Assembly (NCBI RefSeq): GCF_947179515.1
Contig: NC_067488.1
Coordinates: 32,306,039 to 32,370,038 of the forward strand
Direction of reading: 5' to 3'
Source of the DNA: Apodemus sylvaticus
Lineage: Eukaryota; Chordata; Mammalia; Rodentia; Muridae
DNA: 64,000 nt
The notes beneath the pieces were generated by a model. The model ran no database searches. It was not told the DNA's origin and worked only from the letters and a program-made list of their open reading frames with translations. Positions 11,346-22,930 of the stretch are shown piece by piece (within the stretch, counting starts at the first letter, position 1; every line of letters starts with the position of its first letter). The position numbers were made by a program, and so were the translations under genes.

Positions 11346-12150
11346 ATAAAAGCAGATTTTCCTACATGCATTCACTCATTGTGTGAGCTTGTTTGAATGT
11401 AAGCCCCACCACAAAGATTCCCTTTTTTTTTCCTATCTCAAATATGAGGTGTTATGGGAGTTATGGTTGCAAGGATCTTAAAAGCGTTCATCTCTGGGTG
11501 CTGTAATGAGGAAGGAAGTCTAGGGACTGCCATCTCAGTGCGGTCATGAGTGCAGCTATGAGCAGAACTCTGGACTCCAACCTGCTTCAGCATTTCTTCA
11601 AAGTGTCTCATCCTAAAGATACAGTGCTATTTCTGTCTTACACTTGACATTTAGAGTCACCTTAGTTGGTCTGCTTATAATAAATTATGTAAAATAAAGC
11701 ATTGAAAGTCAATCAGTATGTGATTATCCCAGGATGAACTCAAAAGGAGAAAGGGGGGTGGGGGGAGAGACATCAATATTCAGGGTCAAGAAGTAACACC
11801 AGGCTAGTGCCCTTACAAAAAAGGACATCTACCAGTATGCCTTGGATAGACACCACAAGGGAAGAAGAGAAAAATAAATTATTTCTAGCATCAGGCCACT
11901 GCTAGTGTAGTAGCCACATAATGTTGACTGTGATATGATCCCCATTTCAGTGAACATATAGTCTAATGGTTAAACTACAAAGGGAAAAAGTCCAGATGCT
12001 ATTCAGTAAGTATCATGATGCACATGAGTACACAGTAGTTTGAAACCCACAGAGAAGAGCTTTATAATCCATAGGAAGACAGCTGCTAAGCTGGCTTTCT
12101 GATGGTTCAATAAGGCTAGTAAAAGACCAGTAAAGACCTAAGAACAAGAA
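11346..12150. other. unique intergenic DNA
   Basis: Nothing recognisable except a short G-rich patch near 11752-11767. Confidence 0.4.
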
Positions 12151-12154
12151 CCAC

Positions 12155-12365
12155 ATTGGGTCAGGGAGATGTCTCAGAAAGTAACAGTGCCTGGATCTAA
12201 GTCTGATCACCTGAGTTCAGTCCCAGTGGTCCACATGATTAAAGGAAAGAACCAACTCTCATAGGTTGTCTTCTGACTTCTGCAGGAACATTGTAGTGCA
12301 TGTACAAACACACACACACACACACACACACACATAACACTTAAATAAATAAATATAATTTTAAG
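12155..12365 (+). mobile_element. RSINE1/B4-type SINE with (CA)n tail
   Basis: The tRNA-like head 'GGGAGATGTCTCAGAAAGTA' and 'CACCTGAGTTCAGTCCC' (B box) is followed by 'GAACCAACTCTCATAGGTTG' and 'TCTTCTGACTTCTGCA', then a CA microsatellite at 12306-12334 and an A-rich 'AAATAAATAAATA' end. This order is the RSINE1 layout. Confidence 0.8.
12306..12334 (+). repeat. (CA)n microsatellite
   Basis: Uninterrupted CA repeat at the 3' end of the RSINE1 copy. Confidence 0.95.
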
Positions 12366-14030
12366 ATAAAGACACAATACCTTAAGACAACAGCATGGCT
12401 TGCCTTGGATACAGCCCAGATTTCTACACAGTAGACATCAGAGGGAAGAGATGATGATACAAAACAACTGAAGTAAACACAATGACCAGGCTGTGTCAAA
12501 CCTTGTAGGTTTTGTCTGTTATTTGGAGTTTTAGCCTAAGGATAAAGAGGGTTACTCAGGATATTTATGCAATGGAATGGCATGATTCACTGCATTTTTA
12601 CATAAATAGCTATGACCGCTAATTTATAGTTGAAATGAGAAGGGGGCAAATCTGTGAACAGGGAGACTATCAATTACTGTAGCAATAGTCTAAGAGAAAA
12701 ACAAGAATATGAGCTAAATGCTTAACGAAGGTCAGTACAGTCAAAATGGAATGGTATGAATTAGAGGTTGATTAGACATTGAATGGTAAGACTGGATAAT
12801 ATCCTTTAGATTCCTATTGTAGGCCATTAGTGGCAGAATGGGATGATCAAGAAGGTCAGATCCCTCTACTTCTAACACACATGAGAGCAATTGTAAAAAA
12901 AAAAAAAAAAAAAGAGCCCGAGGTTCATGACAGTGTCTTTGTTGATGCTATTACAATAAAATTCTAGTGCATGAACCTAATGGAAAGGACTCGTGTGAAT
13001 AACCAGTTGAGGTTGTCACATTACTCTTGCTAAGTTTATGTGGCATCATACTGGCTTCTAATACTTAAGCACAAATCAAGACATGCCAAACTCAAATGTT
13101 TCATCTTGATTGACTAAGTCTATCAAGAGAAGGCAACAGGGGTAGGGGAGGAGTCACTTGTTCCACAAGAACTATTACATTTCATGGACCCTTACATGAA
13201 ACTCTCTTCTGATGACACAGTCATCTATTAAGGGACCTTGAGAGAAAGGACTTCCCTAAACACAATATCAACCGATTTAACTCCGTGCAGAACGTGTCTG
13301 GCTACAAGAGGTCTGACATTTGCCAAACCTCATAGAATATATTGGAACCCTCTTAAAGACCTCTGCATTCCTGCAGGTTTCCGCACCCTACTCTCTGCTC
13401 TCTTTAATGCTGAGTTTCTCTAGGGATGATAGCTTTGGGGTCTTGGGTTTGACTCAATTTATTCCAGGACTTGGATTCATTTTAAACAAGTTAGAATCCA
13501 CGTGCCATCTTCAATTAAAGGTTTTATAAGGCAAAGGAAGACGAGCTCAGCCACCAAATATTTAGGTCTGGGGAAGCTTCTTCAGCCTTTCCGACAGGCC
13601 AAGTGTGATGTGGTGAGACTGGCTCCTGTCAAAAGCAATGAGAGAGGCAGCAAAGGACACTGGGAAAATTAGGCCTGGCACCAGCCTAAGCCACTGAATA
13701 TTCAAATACACAGTATGCAAAGTGTGGTTTGAACATCATGGTCTGGGGGAGCAATGAGAATTCTGGGTAGAATTTGGATAAGTATGAAAAGTGCTTGAAA
13801 AGACCAATCAAAGTAAAAATGAGTAATGGTAATATGCTCAGACAGAGGATAGGAATAAGCAAAGAAACCGCAAGGCGTTTTTATTGATTCACTTATTAAA
13901 TGTATCCATTCAATGACTGTCTACCCAAACCCCAAACTTCAGAAGCACAAAGATTCTGATGCTAGTGAAAAAAACATCAGAAACTTCATGAAAACATTTA
14001 GTTTCAGGGTCATTGTTAGATAAGAAGAAT
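12366..14030. other. unique intergenic DNA
   Basis: A poly(A) run lies at 12895-12913 without an identifiable SINE body in front of it. The rest is unremarkable single-copy-looking sequence. Confidence 0.4.
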
Positions 14031-14039
14031 AAAGTTTGG

Positions 14040-14185
14040 AATGTCCCATGCATCTGATTTTCAACTTCTCTTAGCTGTTTACACATTTTATAACTGTGGC
14101 TATTATCGTAAAGGAGACAAACAGTGCTTGGCACACTGAAAATATCTGATCAACATTTGGTGGGAAAATGAATGAATGACTGCTT
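14040..14185 (+). mobile_element. MIR/L2-type 3' end fossil
   Basis: The words 'ACAGTGCTTGGCACACTGAA' and 'CAACATTTGGTGGGAAAATG' followed by 'AATGAATGAC' match the common MIR/L2 terminal segment (the 'CAGTGCCTGGCACA' and 'TTGTTGAATGAATG' region). Confidence 0.6.
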
Positions 14186-14204
14186 ACCCTGGGATACACA
14201 ATGT

Positions 14205-14345
14205 GCTGAGAATATACACATTCCCTTAAGAATTGCAAACAGCCTCCATGGTAGGTAGTACAATGAGAAAATAGGATTTAGAGGGTTAATCCACAGTACA
14301 CTGATCATGTAGAGCTAGTGAGTAGAAAAGCTAAAATTAAATTCT
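14205..14345 (-). mobile_element. MIR fossil
   Basis: It has reverse-complement MIR features: a 'GAGAAAATAGGATTTAGAGGGTTAAT' stretch followed by 'GTAGAGCTAGTGAGTAGAAAAGCTAAAATT', equivalent to the 'ACAGCTAGTAAGTGGCAGAGC' region. Diverged. Confidence 0.5.
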
Positions 14346-14454
14346 ACCTTAACATTGCAAAAAACAAATAGAATCTCAAACATCTTCCATGGAATAATGT
14401 GTTCTTACAGGAAATAAAGATTAAAAAAAAAAAAACAGACAAAGGCAAGCCAAG

Positions 14455-15232
14455 ATGATACTAAATGGAAGGTCATGAAAACTCCTAATATTGGACTGTG
14501 ACAAAAGAGAGGATGCTGGCCAGAAGGCGAGGCAGGGCCAGCTCAGAAAGCAACAGGTATCCCTCAAGGCATAGATGACTGTAATTATCAACTTCCTTGC
14601 TATTCATTCCTATCAAAGACATGCAGGGACAAAGAGTGGAGCAGACTGCCCCACCTGGGGATCCATCTCACATACAGTTACCAAACCCAGGAACTATTGC
14701 GGATGCCAATAGTGCTTACTGATAGGAGCCTGATATAGCTGGGGACTGAAAGGCTCTGTCAGAGCCTGTCAAATACAGAGGCAGAGGCAAATGCTCACAG
14801 ACAACCATTGGACTGAGTGCAGGATCCCCAATGGAGAAGTTAGAGAAAGGACTGAAGGAGCTGAAGGGGGTTGTAACCCCATGGAAAGAACAACATTATC
14901 AACCAACTAGACTCCCCAGAGCTCCCAGGGACTAAATCACCAACCAAAGAATACACATGTAGGGACCCATGGCTCCAGCTGCATCTGTAGCAGAGGATGG
15001 CCTTGTCTGGCATCAAAGAAGGGGAAGCTCTTGGTCCTGTGAAAGTTTGATGACCCAGCACAGGGTAATGCTAGGACAGTAGGGTGGGAGTGAGTGGGTG
15101 GGGTGTGGGGGAGTAGACTCATGGAGGCAGGGAGGAGGGAGGGTGGGGGGGTTGGAGAGGAAACTGGGAAGGAGGATAACATTTGAAAAGTATATAAACA
15201 AAATAGCCAATAAAAATTTAAAAAAACAAAGG
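14455..15232 (+). mobile_element. L1 (Lx-type) 3' UTR, 5'-truncated
   Basis: It contains the murid L1 3' UTR phrases 'GGGGATCCATCTCACATACA', 'GATAGGAGCCTGATATAGCT', 'GAGCTCCCAGGGACTAAATC' and 'ACCCATGGCTCC', then the polypurine/G-rich tract (15070-15170) and an AATAAAAATTTAAAAAAAC end. It is the sense counterpart of the antisense copy at 4.3-5.0 kb. Confidence 0.85.
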
Positions 15233-15376
15233 CAGACAAATCTCTTGAAGGTTAATGATGCTTTGGGATAAATGTGGTATATCCTATAGTACGGAGCCCT
15301 GAGAGTAGGCTACAAATATTCACATAACAGGACAGTTAACCAGAAGACCAATATTAGATTACTAAATGTTTTGGAA

Positions 15377-15406
<30 letters not shown>
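15377..15406 (+). repeat. (AT)n microsatellite
   Basis: Uninterrupted AT dinucleotide run. Confidence 0.95.
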
Positions 15407-15409
<3 letters not shown>

Positions 15410-15813
15410 CACACCTAAGCTTATTCATTTACATGTCATCCATGGATGGCTTTAAACTATAAAAAAAAAAAAGTAGTTGAATTGTATGATAGAGACAGTG
15501 ATGTCTTTGGAGCTCAAATATTAACCTTTTACAGGTATTTGCCAAATAAAGTTACATGAATATAGAAACATCTACCTGGAACTATGCTAAGGTAGCAAAT
15601 ACTCCCTAGACTGGGTAGAACAGAGCATTGGATGGGAGGGACTAGAGATGGAGAATGAGAAGACATGCTCTTCTATCTGCTTCTAGCTTTGCCCAAGCCC
15701 ATTCATTTTTTGACTCTACCCTAAAACACAAGTCTACTTTTCTTTCTACCAAACCTATGAATGATTTAGCTGGAATTCAAAATAATAACACACATTCCAT
15801 AGCAGGTAGCATG

Positions 15814-15846
15814 CTTGAATGAGCACAGTTAGTGTGCTCATTCAAG
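15814..15846. repeat. perfect 14-bp stem, 5-nt loop hairpin
   Basis: CTTGAATGAGCACA (15814-15827) is followed by a 5-base spacer and its exact reverse complement (15833-15846). It is too short and isolated for me to name a function. Confidence 0.85.
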
Positions 15847-15914
15847 ACATATTTATTTAACATCTCTGATGTTTTAAGAAATAATAAATGGACCTTGATT
15901 GTGAAAAGGGCATA

Positions 15915-16553
15915 GATTCATTCATCTATTCATTCTTCCATCTTAGATAGACCTGATCATCAGAAAAGCTTCTCAGTCATGTCTCTTTCTCTTCTTCTGG
16001 ACACCATCCAGCTTAACCTAGATGGGAATGACTATAGTTTTTTATAGTTCTGTGTTGTTCAATAGGTAAAGTGTATGTTCCTTTACCTATTGGAGTAGAA
16101 GGACAAAGATCCACAAGATTCGTAACAAAGTGAGGAGAGCTCAAACTGCCTTGAGAGCTCAAAGCTGTAATAGACAAACGGGGCTTACACCATGAGGTTA
16201 CAGACTCAAGGCAAATCTTACGATTGAGAGAAAGCTTGGATGAAATTTGAAAAGTAAGTAGGGAAAGATTGAGAAGACAGAAACACAGAGAGGGGGAACT
16301 GACCAGTATTGCTGTCGCTTAGAGAACAAGTAGAAAGTACCAGTAAGCAGAGACTAAATCAGCAAACTCACATGTCACATTAAGGAACATACACTTTATC
16401 TATTGAACAACACAGAACCATAAAAAAAGCCATGTTCATTCCCATCTAGGACAAACTGGACAGGATGCAGAAGAAGAGAAAGAGAAATGACTGAGCAGCT
16501 CTTCTGATGAGCGGGTCTATCTAAGATGGATGAATGACTAGATGAATGAATGA
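15915..16553. repeat. long imperfect inverted repeat (arms about 171 and 173 bp)
   Basis: Left arm 15915-16085 and right arm 16381-16553 are reverse complements at roughly 85-90% by eye, around a 295-bp spacer. Shared words include 'CCATCTTAGATAGACC', 'TCTCTTTCTCTTCTTCTG', 'CTAGATGGGAATGA', 'TTCTGTGTTGTTCAATAG' and 'AAAGTGTATGTTCC'. Neither arm resembles an L1 or SINE that I recognise. It could be a local inverted duplication or an unclassified foldback element. Confidence 0.85.
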
Positions 16554-17745
16554 TCACACAGATGACTGGTTCTGATAACTCCTGCTGGGGTTTCTACTCA
16601 CATGAGAAAAGGGAAGTGGCTTTCATATCCCTTTCAACTGCTATCCCCACCCCAGCCCCCAACCTTCATGAATGGTTTCTCTCTTGCACGCATGTGTATC
16701 TCTTCCTCAATTACTGAGATCTCAGAACTAAGCCTTACTAACTAGCTAACAAGCTTACCATGCAAGGCCAGTACTGAAGAGACTGAATCAGAATCCCCAA
16801 GAAGCCTGGGCAGAGAACAAAAATCAAGAAAATATACTTTGGACCGAAAAGGAAAAAATAAAATAAAAACATCAATTAGAACTATTCTGAGATTGCTCTG
16901 ACCATAGAAGATTGAAAATGAGGGAGGGGACAAGCAGAGAACTAAGAAGTGGACACAAATAGTTACCCTATGAAGAAAATGATAGTGATTTCAGATAGAT
17001 TGCAGTAATTTGGACAGCAGTGTTAGTTTTCAATTCACTAGCTTGCTAGATATTAATATGCTAAATCATAATGTAATGCATTCCTTCAAAAAACCCTTAG
17101 CTTAATAGAGATAGGTGGAATCCACTTACACACACACTGCATTCTAACAGCTGCTGAGACATGAAAAATAGAGAGCATGGCACTGTACCCGAAAGCACAG
17201 AAAGCCTTGACATGTAAGGTAATAGTCAAGGATCTAGACCTTATGGTCTTAAAAGCAAGACCATGAAATATAAGAAACAGCTCATGAAAATACACAGTTG
17301 TATAAAGTGAACCTGGCCTTGAAAAGGAGCTTGATCAAATGCTTTTTCCCCAGTCTCACCAAGATGGACAGCTTCAAGCTGACATCTTCAGTTAAAGATC
17401 ATTTTGCCTTCCCTCTGTGATCAGGAATAATGCCTCAAGAAGTACCTAAAGGCTAGTAGACATAGGCCATCTTCTGACAGAAAAAAGTCCCCCATCAAAC
17501 AACGTATCAGAAGACCTATAGCCTGAATCTTATTAAAACCAAAAGCAAGGGGACAGGGTCCCTCTCTGGAAACTTCCTATAACTTCATTCTGACATTACA
17601 AGTTTGGTCACTTAATGTGATCAACTAGAGGGGAAGTTAAATCTCTTTCTTAGGTTTGACACTTAACTTTGCTCTGTGACCTTAGGGAGGAAACAAATGC
17701 TATGACCCTAGATTGCTTAATCACGAAGGGATGAGATATGCAATA
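16554..17745. other. unique intergenic DNA
   Basis: No supported feature. Confidence 0.4.
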
Positions 17746-17759
17746 GTTCCCATGCTTAA

Positions 17760-18670
17760 TTCCCTAAGGTAATTGTTATTTATAAGAAAAAGAATGGAAA
17801 CAGGCAATCTCAGGAGGTAGAAGGTTGGGGGAACCCTCCAGAATGCACCAGAGACCTGGGAGGTGAGAGTCTCCCAAGACTCAAAGGGAGAGAGAGACCT
17901 TAGATGAAATGCCCTACAGTAGGAATTGGGAACTTGTAGAGCCCACCTCTGGCAGGAATACAAGGTATCAAGTGAGGCAAGGGGTTGCCCTCCCACAGTC
18001 AAAACTCTGACCAATAATTGTGCCTGTCTGGAAGAACTGCAGGGATAGAAATGGAAAGGAGCCTGAGGAAAAGAAGGTCCAGTGACAGGCCCAAAGTGGG
18101 ATCCAGCTTAAGAGGAGGTCCCAAGGCCTGGCACTGTTACTGAGACTATGGAACAGTCACAAAAAGGGACCTATCATGACTGCCCTCCAAAAGACCCAAC
18201 AAGCAACTGCAAGAGTCAGATGCAGACATTCGCACCCAACAAATGGACAGAAGCTGCTGACCCCTGTGGTTGAATTAGGGAAAAGCAGGAAGAAGCTGAG
18301 GAGGAGAGCAATCCTGCAGGAGGACCAGCAATCTCAAGTAACCTGGACCTTCAAGATCTCTCAAACACTGGACCACCAACAAGGCAGCAGGTGATATGAG
18401 GCCCCCAACATATATACCGCAGAGGACTTCTGGGTCTGGGTTCAGTCAGAGAATTTGTACTTAACCCTCAAGAGACTGGAGGCCCCAGAGAGTTTAGAGT
18501 TCTGGTTCAGTGGGGGTGGGTGGTGGGGGACATCCTCTTGGAGGCAGTGGGGTGGAGAGGAAGTATGAGATATGGAACAGTCAGAGGCTGAATTGGAAGG
18601 GGGAAAAGTATAAAATCTGGAGTGTAAATAAATAAATAAAAGATTAAATACCCCCCACCAAAAAAAAAAA
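17760..18670 (+). mobile_element. L1/Lx-type 3' UTR, copy 1 (uninterrupted)
   Basis: It runs from about 17790 to an AATAAATAAATAAAAG tail at 18625-18670. It includes 'GATGAAATGCCCTACAGTAG', 'CTTGTAGAGCCCACCTC', 'GGGACCTATCATGACTGCCC', 'CAGAAGCTGCTGACCCCTG' and 'GACTGGAGGCCCCAGAGAG'. The same module follows a clear L1 ORF2 3' end at 50.4 kb, which is why I assign it to an L1 3' UTR. This copy shows the uninterrupted target site of the 50.8-kb insertion. Exact subfamily not known to me. Confidence 0.7.
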
Positions 18671-18839
18671 GAATTAACTACAACATAGGGAAGCAGATGG
18701 GATCAGAGTCTAGCCCCCAGCAGATGATGAATGAATGTGATCTATCCTTTCATTTCTACTGTCCATTAACGGCCTTGATGGAGTTGAATACAAATACATT
18801 GCACAGAGCCAATGCTCGGCCTTCACATAACCCCACTGG

Positions 18840-19070
18840 CTCTACTAAAAGCTGATAGACTGATTATCACAATGGTTACTAAGGCTGGAATATTTGGCCT
18901 GTTTCCTCGTTTAATTTTCACAACAGCTCAGCAGCAAGGCAGCTACAAGTTATGTATCCCCCGTTTAAGTATTGAAAACCTGCACAGCCCAGAGAGTGTC
19001 AAGGATGTTCAAGGTCACATAGTTATTTAAATGCAAAATGCTGTGTCTACTATGACACCAGGACCTCCCA
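18840..19070 (-). mobile_element. MIR fossil
   Basis: The region 'TTCAAGGTCACATAGTTATTTAAATG' preceded by 'GCACAGCCCAGAGAGTGTCA' fits reverse-complement MIR ('CAAGGTCACACAGCTAG'). The flanking 'AATTTTCACAACAGCTC' resembles the MIR 'AATCCTCACAACA' word. Confidence 0.6.
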
Positions 19071-19774
19071 TAGACAGCCACTTGCAGAGAGGAGGCTGGG
19101 GTGACCCTAATCCTCTCAATAAACCAGACCTGAATGAAGCCCTCAAATCACACTGGGTTACATCTGCCACTCTCTCCCAAGCCTTACGCGCTTTGCATAT
19201 GGAATGTCTTTATTCAAAATTGTGTGATAAATCAAAAGAGGAATCCAGCAATTCTCATAATGTAAAAATAGAATTTTGAAAAGGGAGAATGCAACTTCAA
19301 TTTTAACAATAGGCTTTCTTCATTTTTTTTTACATTGAAAAAGAACAAAGTCAAAGAACAAAATTCGCTAATGAAAAAAAAAAAGATTAACAAAGTGAAA
19401 TGTAGGGCAGTTAAAGTCATCAAAATGTCCTGTTTCTCAGAATTGGCCACTTTGGGGAGGTTTTGCACCTTTTTTTTTTAAACTTCCAGATTTCATACTT
19501 TCTGTTCAGCTTTTGCAACTTCCCAAGAGTAAGTAAGGCTTGAAAAAAAAAGAAAAAAATAGAACCTAGGTCTCCATGTGTCATTTCAAGCCTAAAGGTC
19601 CCTTGCAGGCTAGCTTTAGCTCCTCCTTCTGATACTGCTGTGTCTGGCATGACACTGGTCTTTGGATGGCCAGTGTCGTACATCCTTAAAATTCATGCTA
19701 GGTTAGCCAAATCCTAATGGCTATTATCATTAACCTACAGTAGTTTCCAAGTAACTCCCCAACAACAAACAACA

Positions 19775-19913
19775 GGGAGGGAGGAAGAAGAAAGGAAGGA
19801 GGGAAAGAGGGAAGGAGAGAGGGAGGGAAGAAAGGAGGGAGGGATGGAAGGAGGGAAGAAGGGAAGGAAGGAGGGAAGAAGGGAAGGAAGGAGGGAGGGA
19901 GGGAGAGAGAAAA
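19775..19913 (+). repeat. (GGAA)n-rich polypurine tract
   Basis: About 140 bp of almost pure purine on the plus strand, made of GGAA, GGGA and GAAG units. GGAA microsatellites can bind ETS-family factors, and mirror-like polypurine tracts can form triplex DNA. No function is shown here. The minus-strand ORF over it (SLPPSLLPSL) is repeat translation. Confidence 0.95.
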
Positions 19914-19954
19914 GTATATTCTCTAACTTTAACATTGGAAATAACCAGTTAGAA

Positions 19955-20106
19955 AAAAGGATTTTGAGACAAGGCCTTACTAGTAGCCCTGAATGGATGG
20001 CCTAGAACTATTTAATCCATACTGGTCTCAAACTCATAGAGATCCACCTACATCTGTTGCCCTTGTTCTAGGATTAAAGGCATGTGCCACCATGCCCAGA
20101 CATCTG
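19955..20106 (-). mobile_element. B1 SINE, antisense
   Basis: Reading toward the right: 'TTTTGAGACAAGGCCTTACT', 'GGTCTCAAACTCATAGAGATCC' and 'AGGATTAAAGGCATGTGCCA', which are the reverse-complement B1 words. Near full length and moderately diverged. Confidence 0.85.
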
Positions 20107-20384
20107 AAAATATTTTAACTTAAAGATGAACGTAAGTACTCACAAGACAGCATGGAGTCACCTCAAACCTGAAAGTCAATCCAAAGAACACAATGTGTCA
20201 TCCTCAATGACTGGTTCTATGCCACTAGGTTCTTGGTATCTACAGAAATAAGCCTAGGGAGTCTTAGGGTATATTTTTTCATGGTGGTCTTTCTCTCGGA
20301 AAGGAGATTGTTTCTCTTCTTAATCTTACTATTATTACTGGCAAATGATATGTTTATCTGTCATCCTCCTATATGAGTACATCG

Positions 20385-20625
20385 TTTGGTGTGTGTGTAT
20401 ATGAGGACATGCCATGTCAGACATACAGAAGCCAGAAGATCGCTTTCAGAAGTCAGTTCTCCCTTTTCACTTCATCTTTACAGTGATGTGTCTCTTGTTT
20501 CTGTGACACCGTCTGTGTACTCCACGCTAGCTGACCCGCAAGCTTCTGCAGAGTCTAGTAACTCTTTCTCCCATGTCAACACTGAATTCTAGAATTACAG
20601 ATATGAGCAACTGCATCTAAATATT
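20385..20625 (-). mobile_element. B4-like SINE, antisense (diverged)
   Basis: A GTGTGTGTATATGAG start, 'CAGAAGCCAGAAGATCGC', and 'CTAGAATTACAGATATGAGCAAC' resemble a reversed B4/B1-related composite. The match is weak. Confidence 0.45.
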
Positions 20626-22160
20626 TCACAAAGATTTCCAGGATCACACTTAGGTTGTCGGGAAATCAGCCAGTGCTTTTATCCACACACAGAGCCATCT
20701 TCCTGAGCATTCACGGAGTGTTTTCCACTGTGGTACAGAACAAAAGACATTGTTTCTACTAAGAGGTTTTTGTGGTACTTCCTACAATGGTGCTTCCTAC
20801 CCAATACATGGACACATGTTCCAAGATGCCAATCCACTTAGTGTTGGGGAAAAGTGGACAAGCTGAACTAGACAAACCCCATGGACAGTCAAATACGCAG
20901 TGAGTACCTTTCTGTTCATTGGAGTATGCTGAAAAGAGTTGTGGTCTCCTACATGGATGTTTTGCTTTGGGAAGAGTGGGAAGAACTATACAAAGATTTT
21001 TCCAAGCATGGGGCTATTTGCCCCAACATCAGAAACTCAACCTTCAAGCTTTTGAAATCTTCAGTCTATTTTTACAGTCTTCCCCCCCTCCCCATTTCCT
21101 TCCAGTTTATTGCCACATCTTACTGTCTTGGTTGTTCCTCTCTTCTTGCTGTCTGTTTCTAGTCTTCTTGTTTTAGCCAGAGAAAATAAAGCAGTTAAGC
21201 AAAATTCTCATTTTACTCAGCAAACGTTCCTTGGGCACCTGGCTCTTACAGAATAAAGGAAAACAAGTAGAGAGAGCACATTACTACATTGTTCCCTGAG
21301 ATCAAACCCAAAGGTTTGTAAGTAAAACTAGAGTGAGTGAGTCCTAGCCGGCTAAACACTAAGTTTCTAGTGTTTGAAACTATTGTTTCCCAGATGTTAA
21401 CACAAGGCCCAGTGAAGACATCCCAGTATTTAAGCTGAGCAAAGAACATCTTCCATACATCTGGATTATATTGCAATGAATGACATCACAAAGACCCTGG
21501 AACAGGACTGACAGGCTTAGCTCTATCAGTCACTGATTCTAAGTTGCTCTGTCTTTCTCAGTCTGGAATTCCTCCCTTGGAAAATACCTACCCACTCGGT
21601 TACTGAAAAATTAGCAGCATAGACACACTCTCGGTTCCGAGTTTAGGTTTGATAAATGGTAATTTTATACACACAGGATGTCCCTCATCTTCTGCTTGGA
21701 AATTGAACTATTGACAAGATGGAAAGAAAGTTTTCCAAGACCATGGGTTCCAATACCAATTTCTGAGATGTTTGGAGACGGTAGGGAAGCTCATCAACTT
21801 TATCTTCTCATAGTCTGCAGCTCCTTCTTGCACCAGCCTTGCCTCTGCAGTGCTTCTAAAATGCCATGAGTTTCTTCTTTGCCTCTGCCAAGTGAATACA
21901 CATGCATTTCCTGTCACATAAAATGCTAATCATTTGAACATTAGTCCCCTCCCAGGCTTCATACTCAGAATGCCTTCATGGTTTCCTTAGAAAGTGGCAA
22001 GATCAAGCGGAGTCTCTGACACAGGTTGGGACCTTGTACAAAATCAGTTCTGGGCAGCTTACTTTCTCTGATCATATATTGAGAGAATTCTGAATACTCA
22101 CTGGGGTGCCTGCTCCCAGAGGTGGATCTGGAAGGAAGGCAGCATGGATGGACACAAGCA
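20626..22160. other. unique intergenic DNA
   Basis: I see no supported gene or RNA. Short ORFs (for example 20881-21162 and 21678-21869) lack recognisable motifs. Confidence 0.4.
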
Positions 22161-22169
22161 GAGTTCCAA

Positions 22170-22345
22170 TCCAAACTGTCCCTCTGTGACAAAACGCACT
22201 CTACCTTCCCTGGGAACTCAATTTTTTTTAATCTATAAATGAAGATAATATTGCTTATCATAAAAAGGCATTCTGCAGAAGGAAATGTCTATGATGGGCT
22301 TAATAGCATGTCTAGCATATAATTGCTATTCAATTGGTATTGGCT
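22170..22345 (+). mobile_element. MIR fossil
   Basis: The order 'CTATAAATGAAGATAATATTG', 'TTAATAGCATGTCTAGCATA' and 'TAATTGCTATTCAATTGG' follows the plus-strand MIR 3' half ('CATCTGTAAAATGGGGATAATAATA ... GCCTGGCACATAGTAGG ... CTCAATAAATG'). Confidence 0.65.
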
Positions 22346-22364
22346 TCCTGATACAGCTTTTTCA

Positions 22365-22500
22365 TCTGTGATCAGACATTCTAAGTCTCAGTTTCCCCCT
22401 TCATTCAGTAAAATAAGGATGATATCACCCTTCCTATAGGTTTGGTATGCATTTTACAAAGATCATGTATCTGAAGCATCTATCAGAGGATCTGTAGCAT
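22365..22500 (+). mobile_element. second MIR fossil in tandem
   Basis: 'TAAGTCTCAGTTTCCCCCTTC' followed by 'AAAATAAGGATGATATCACC' is a plus-strand MIR core. It lies directly after another MIR in the same orientation. Confidence 0.65.
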
Positions 22501-22739
22501 GCTATATCCTCACATGCTGGTTCTTTCCTTTCACCCACAAAACTGGGTTTACAAACCCTGGCCTAATTTCTCTCCCAATTTCCCCTCCCCCCTCCCATAT
22601 GCATATGCCTATGTGAGAAAGAGAAAGAGATATATTTTCCAAAAAGCCACTGAATATTTAAAAACTCTAAGAAAAGTCCTTTGTAACCCAAATGCCCTCT
22701 GGAACAATTTCCCACGTCAAAAGGTTTGAGGGCCACATG

Positions 22740-22930
22740 GCTGTGGTCATTTTAAGAAGCTGAATGTCCAATCAAGGGTTGAGAATGTGCAGAATGCTAG
22801 GCAGTCGGTCGTCACTCGCTGGTGAGGAGGCCGTGCACCACTGAGTCATGTGGGAGATGAGCAAATGGTGGCCAACAGAAAATAGCCGCATCAGATAATG
22901 CCCAGAGGCTTTCTAGACAATGGAGGTTAT
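22740..22930. promoter_or_regulatory. candidate regulatory patch with AP-1-type site
   Basis: In repeat-free sequence, TGAGTCAT (a perfect AP-1 core) occurs at 22842-22849. Nearby are several CpGs ('GTCGGTCGTCACTCGC') and GATA-like 'AGATAATG' words. This is motif-level evidence only. Confidence 0.25.

Noticed and set aside
17760..18670. LTR or gene exon at the G-rich module
   Set aside because: The same module follows a clear L1 ORF2 end at 50.4 kb and has an AATAAA plus A/T tail, so an L1 3' UTR fits better.
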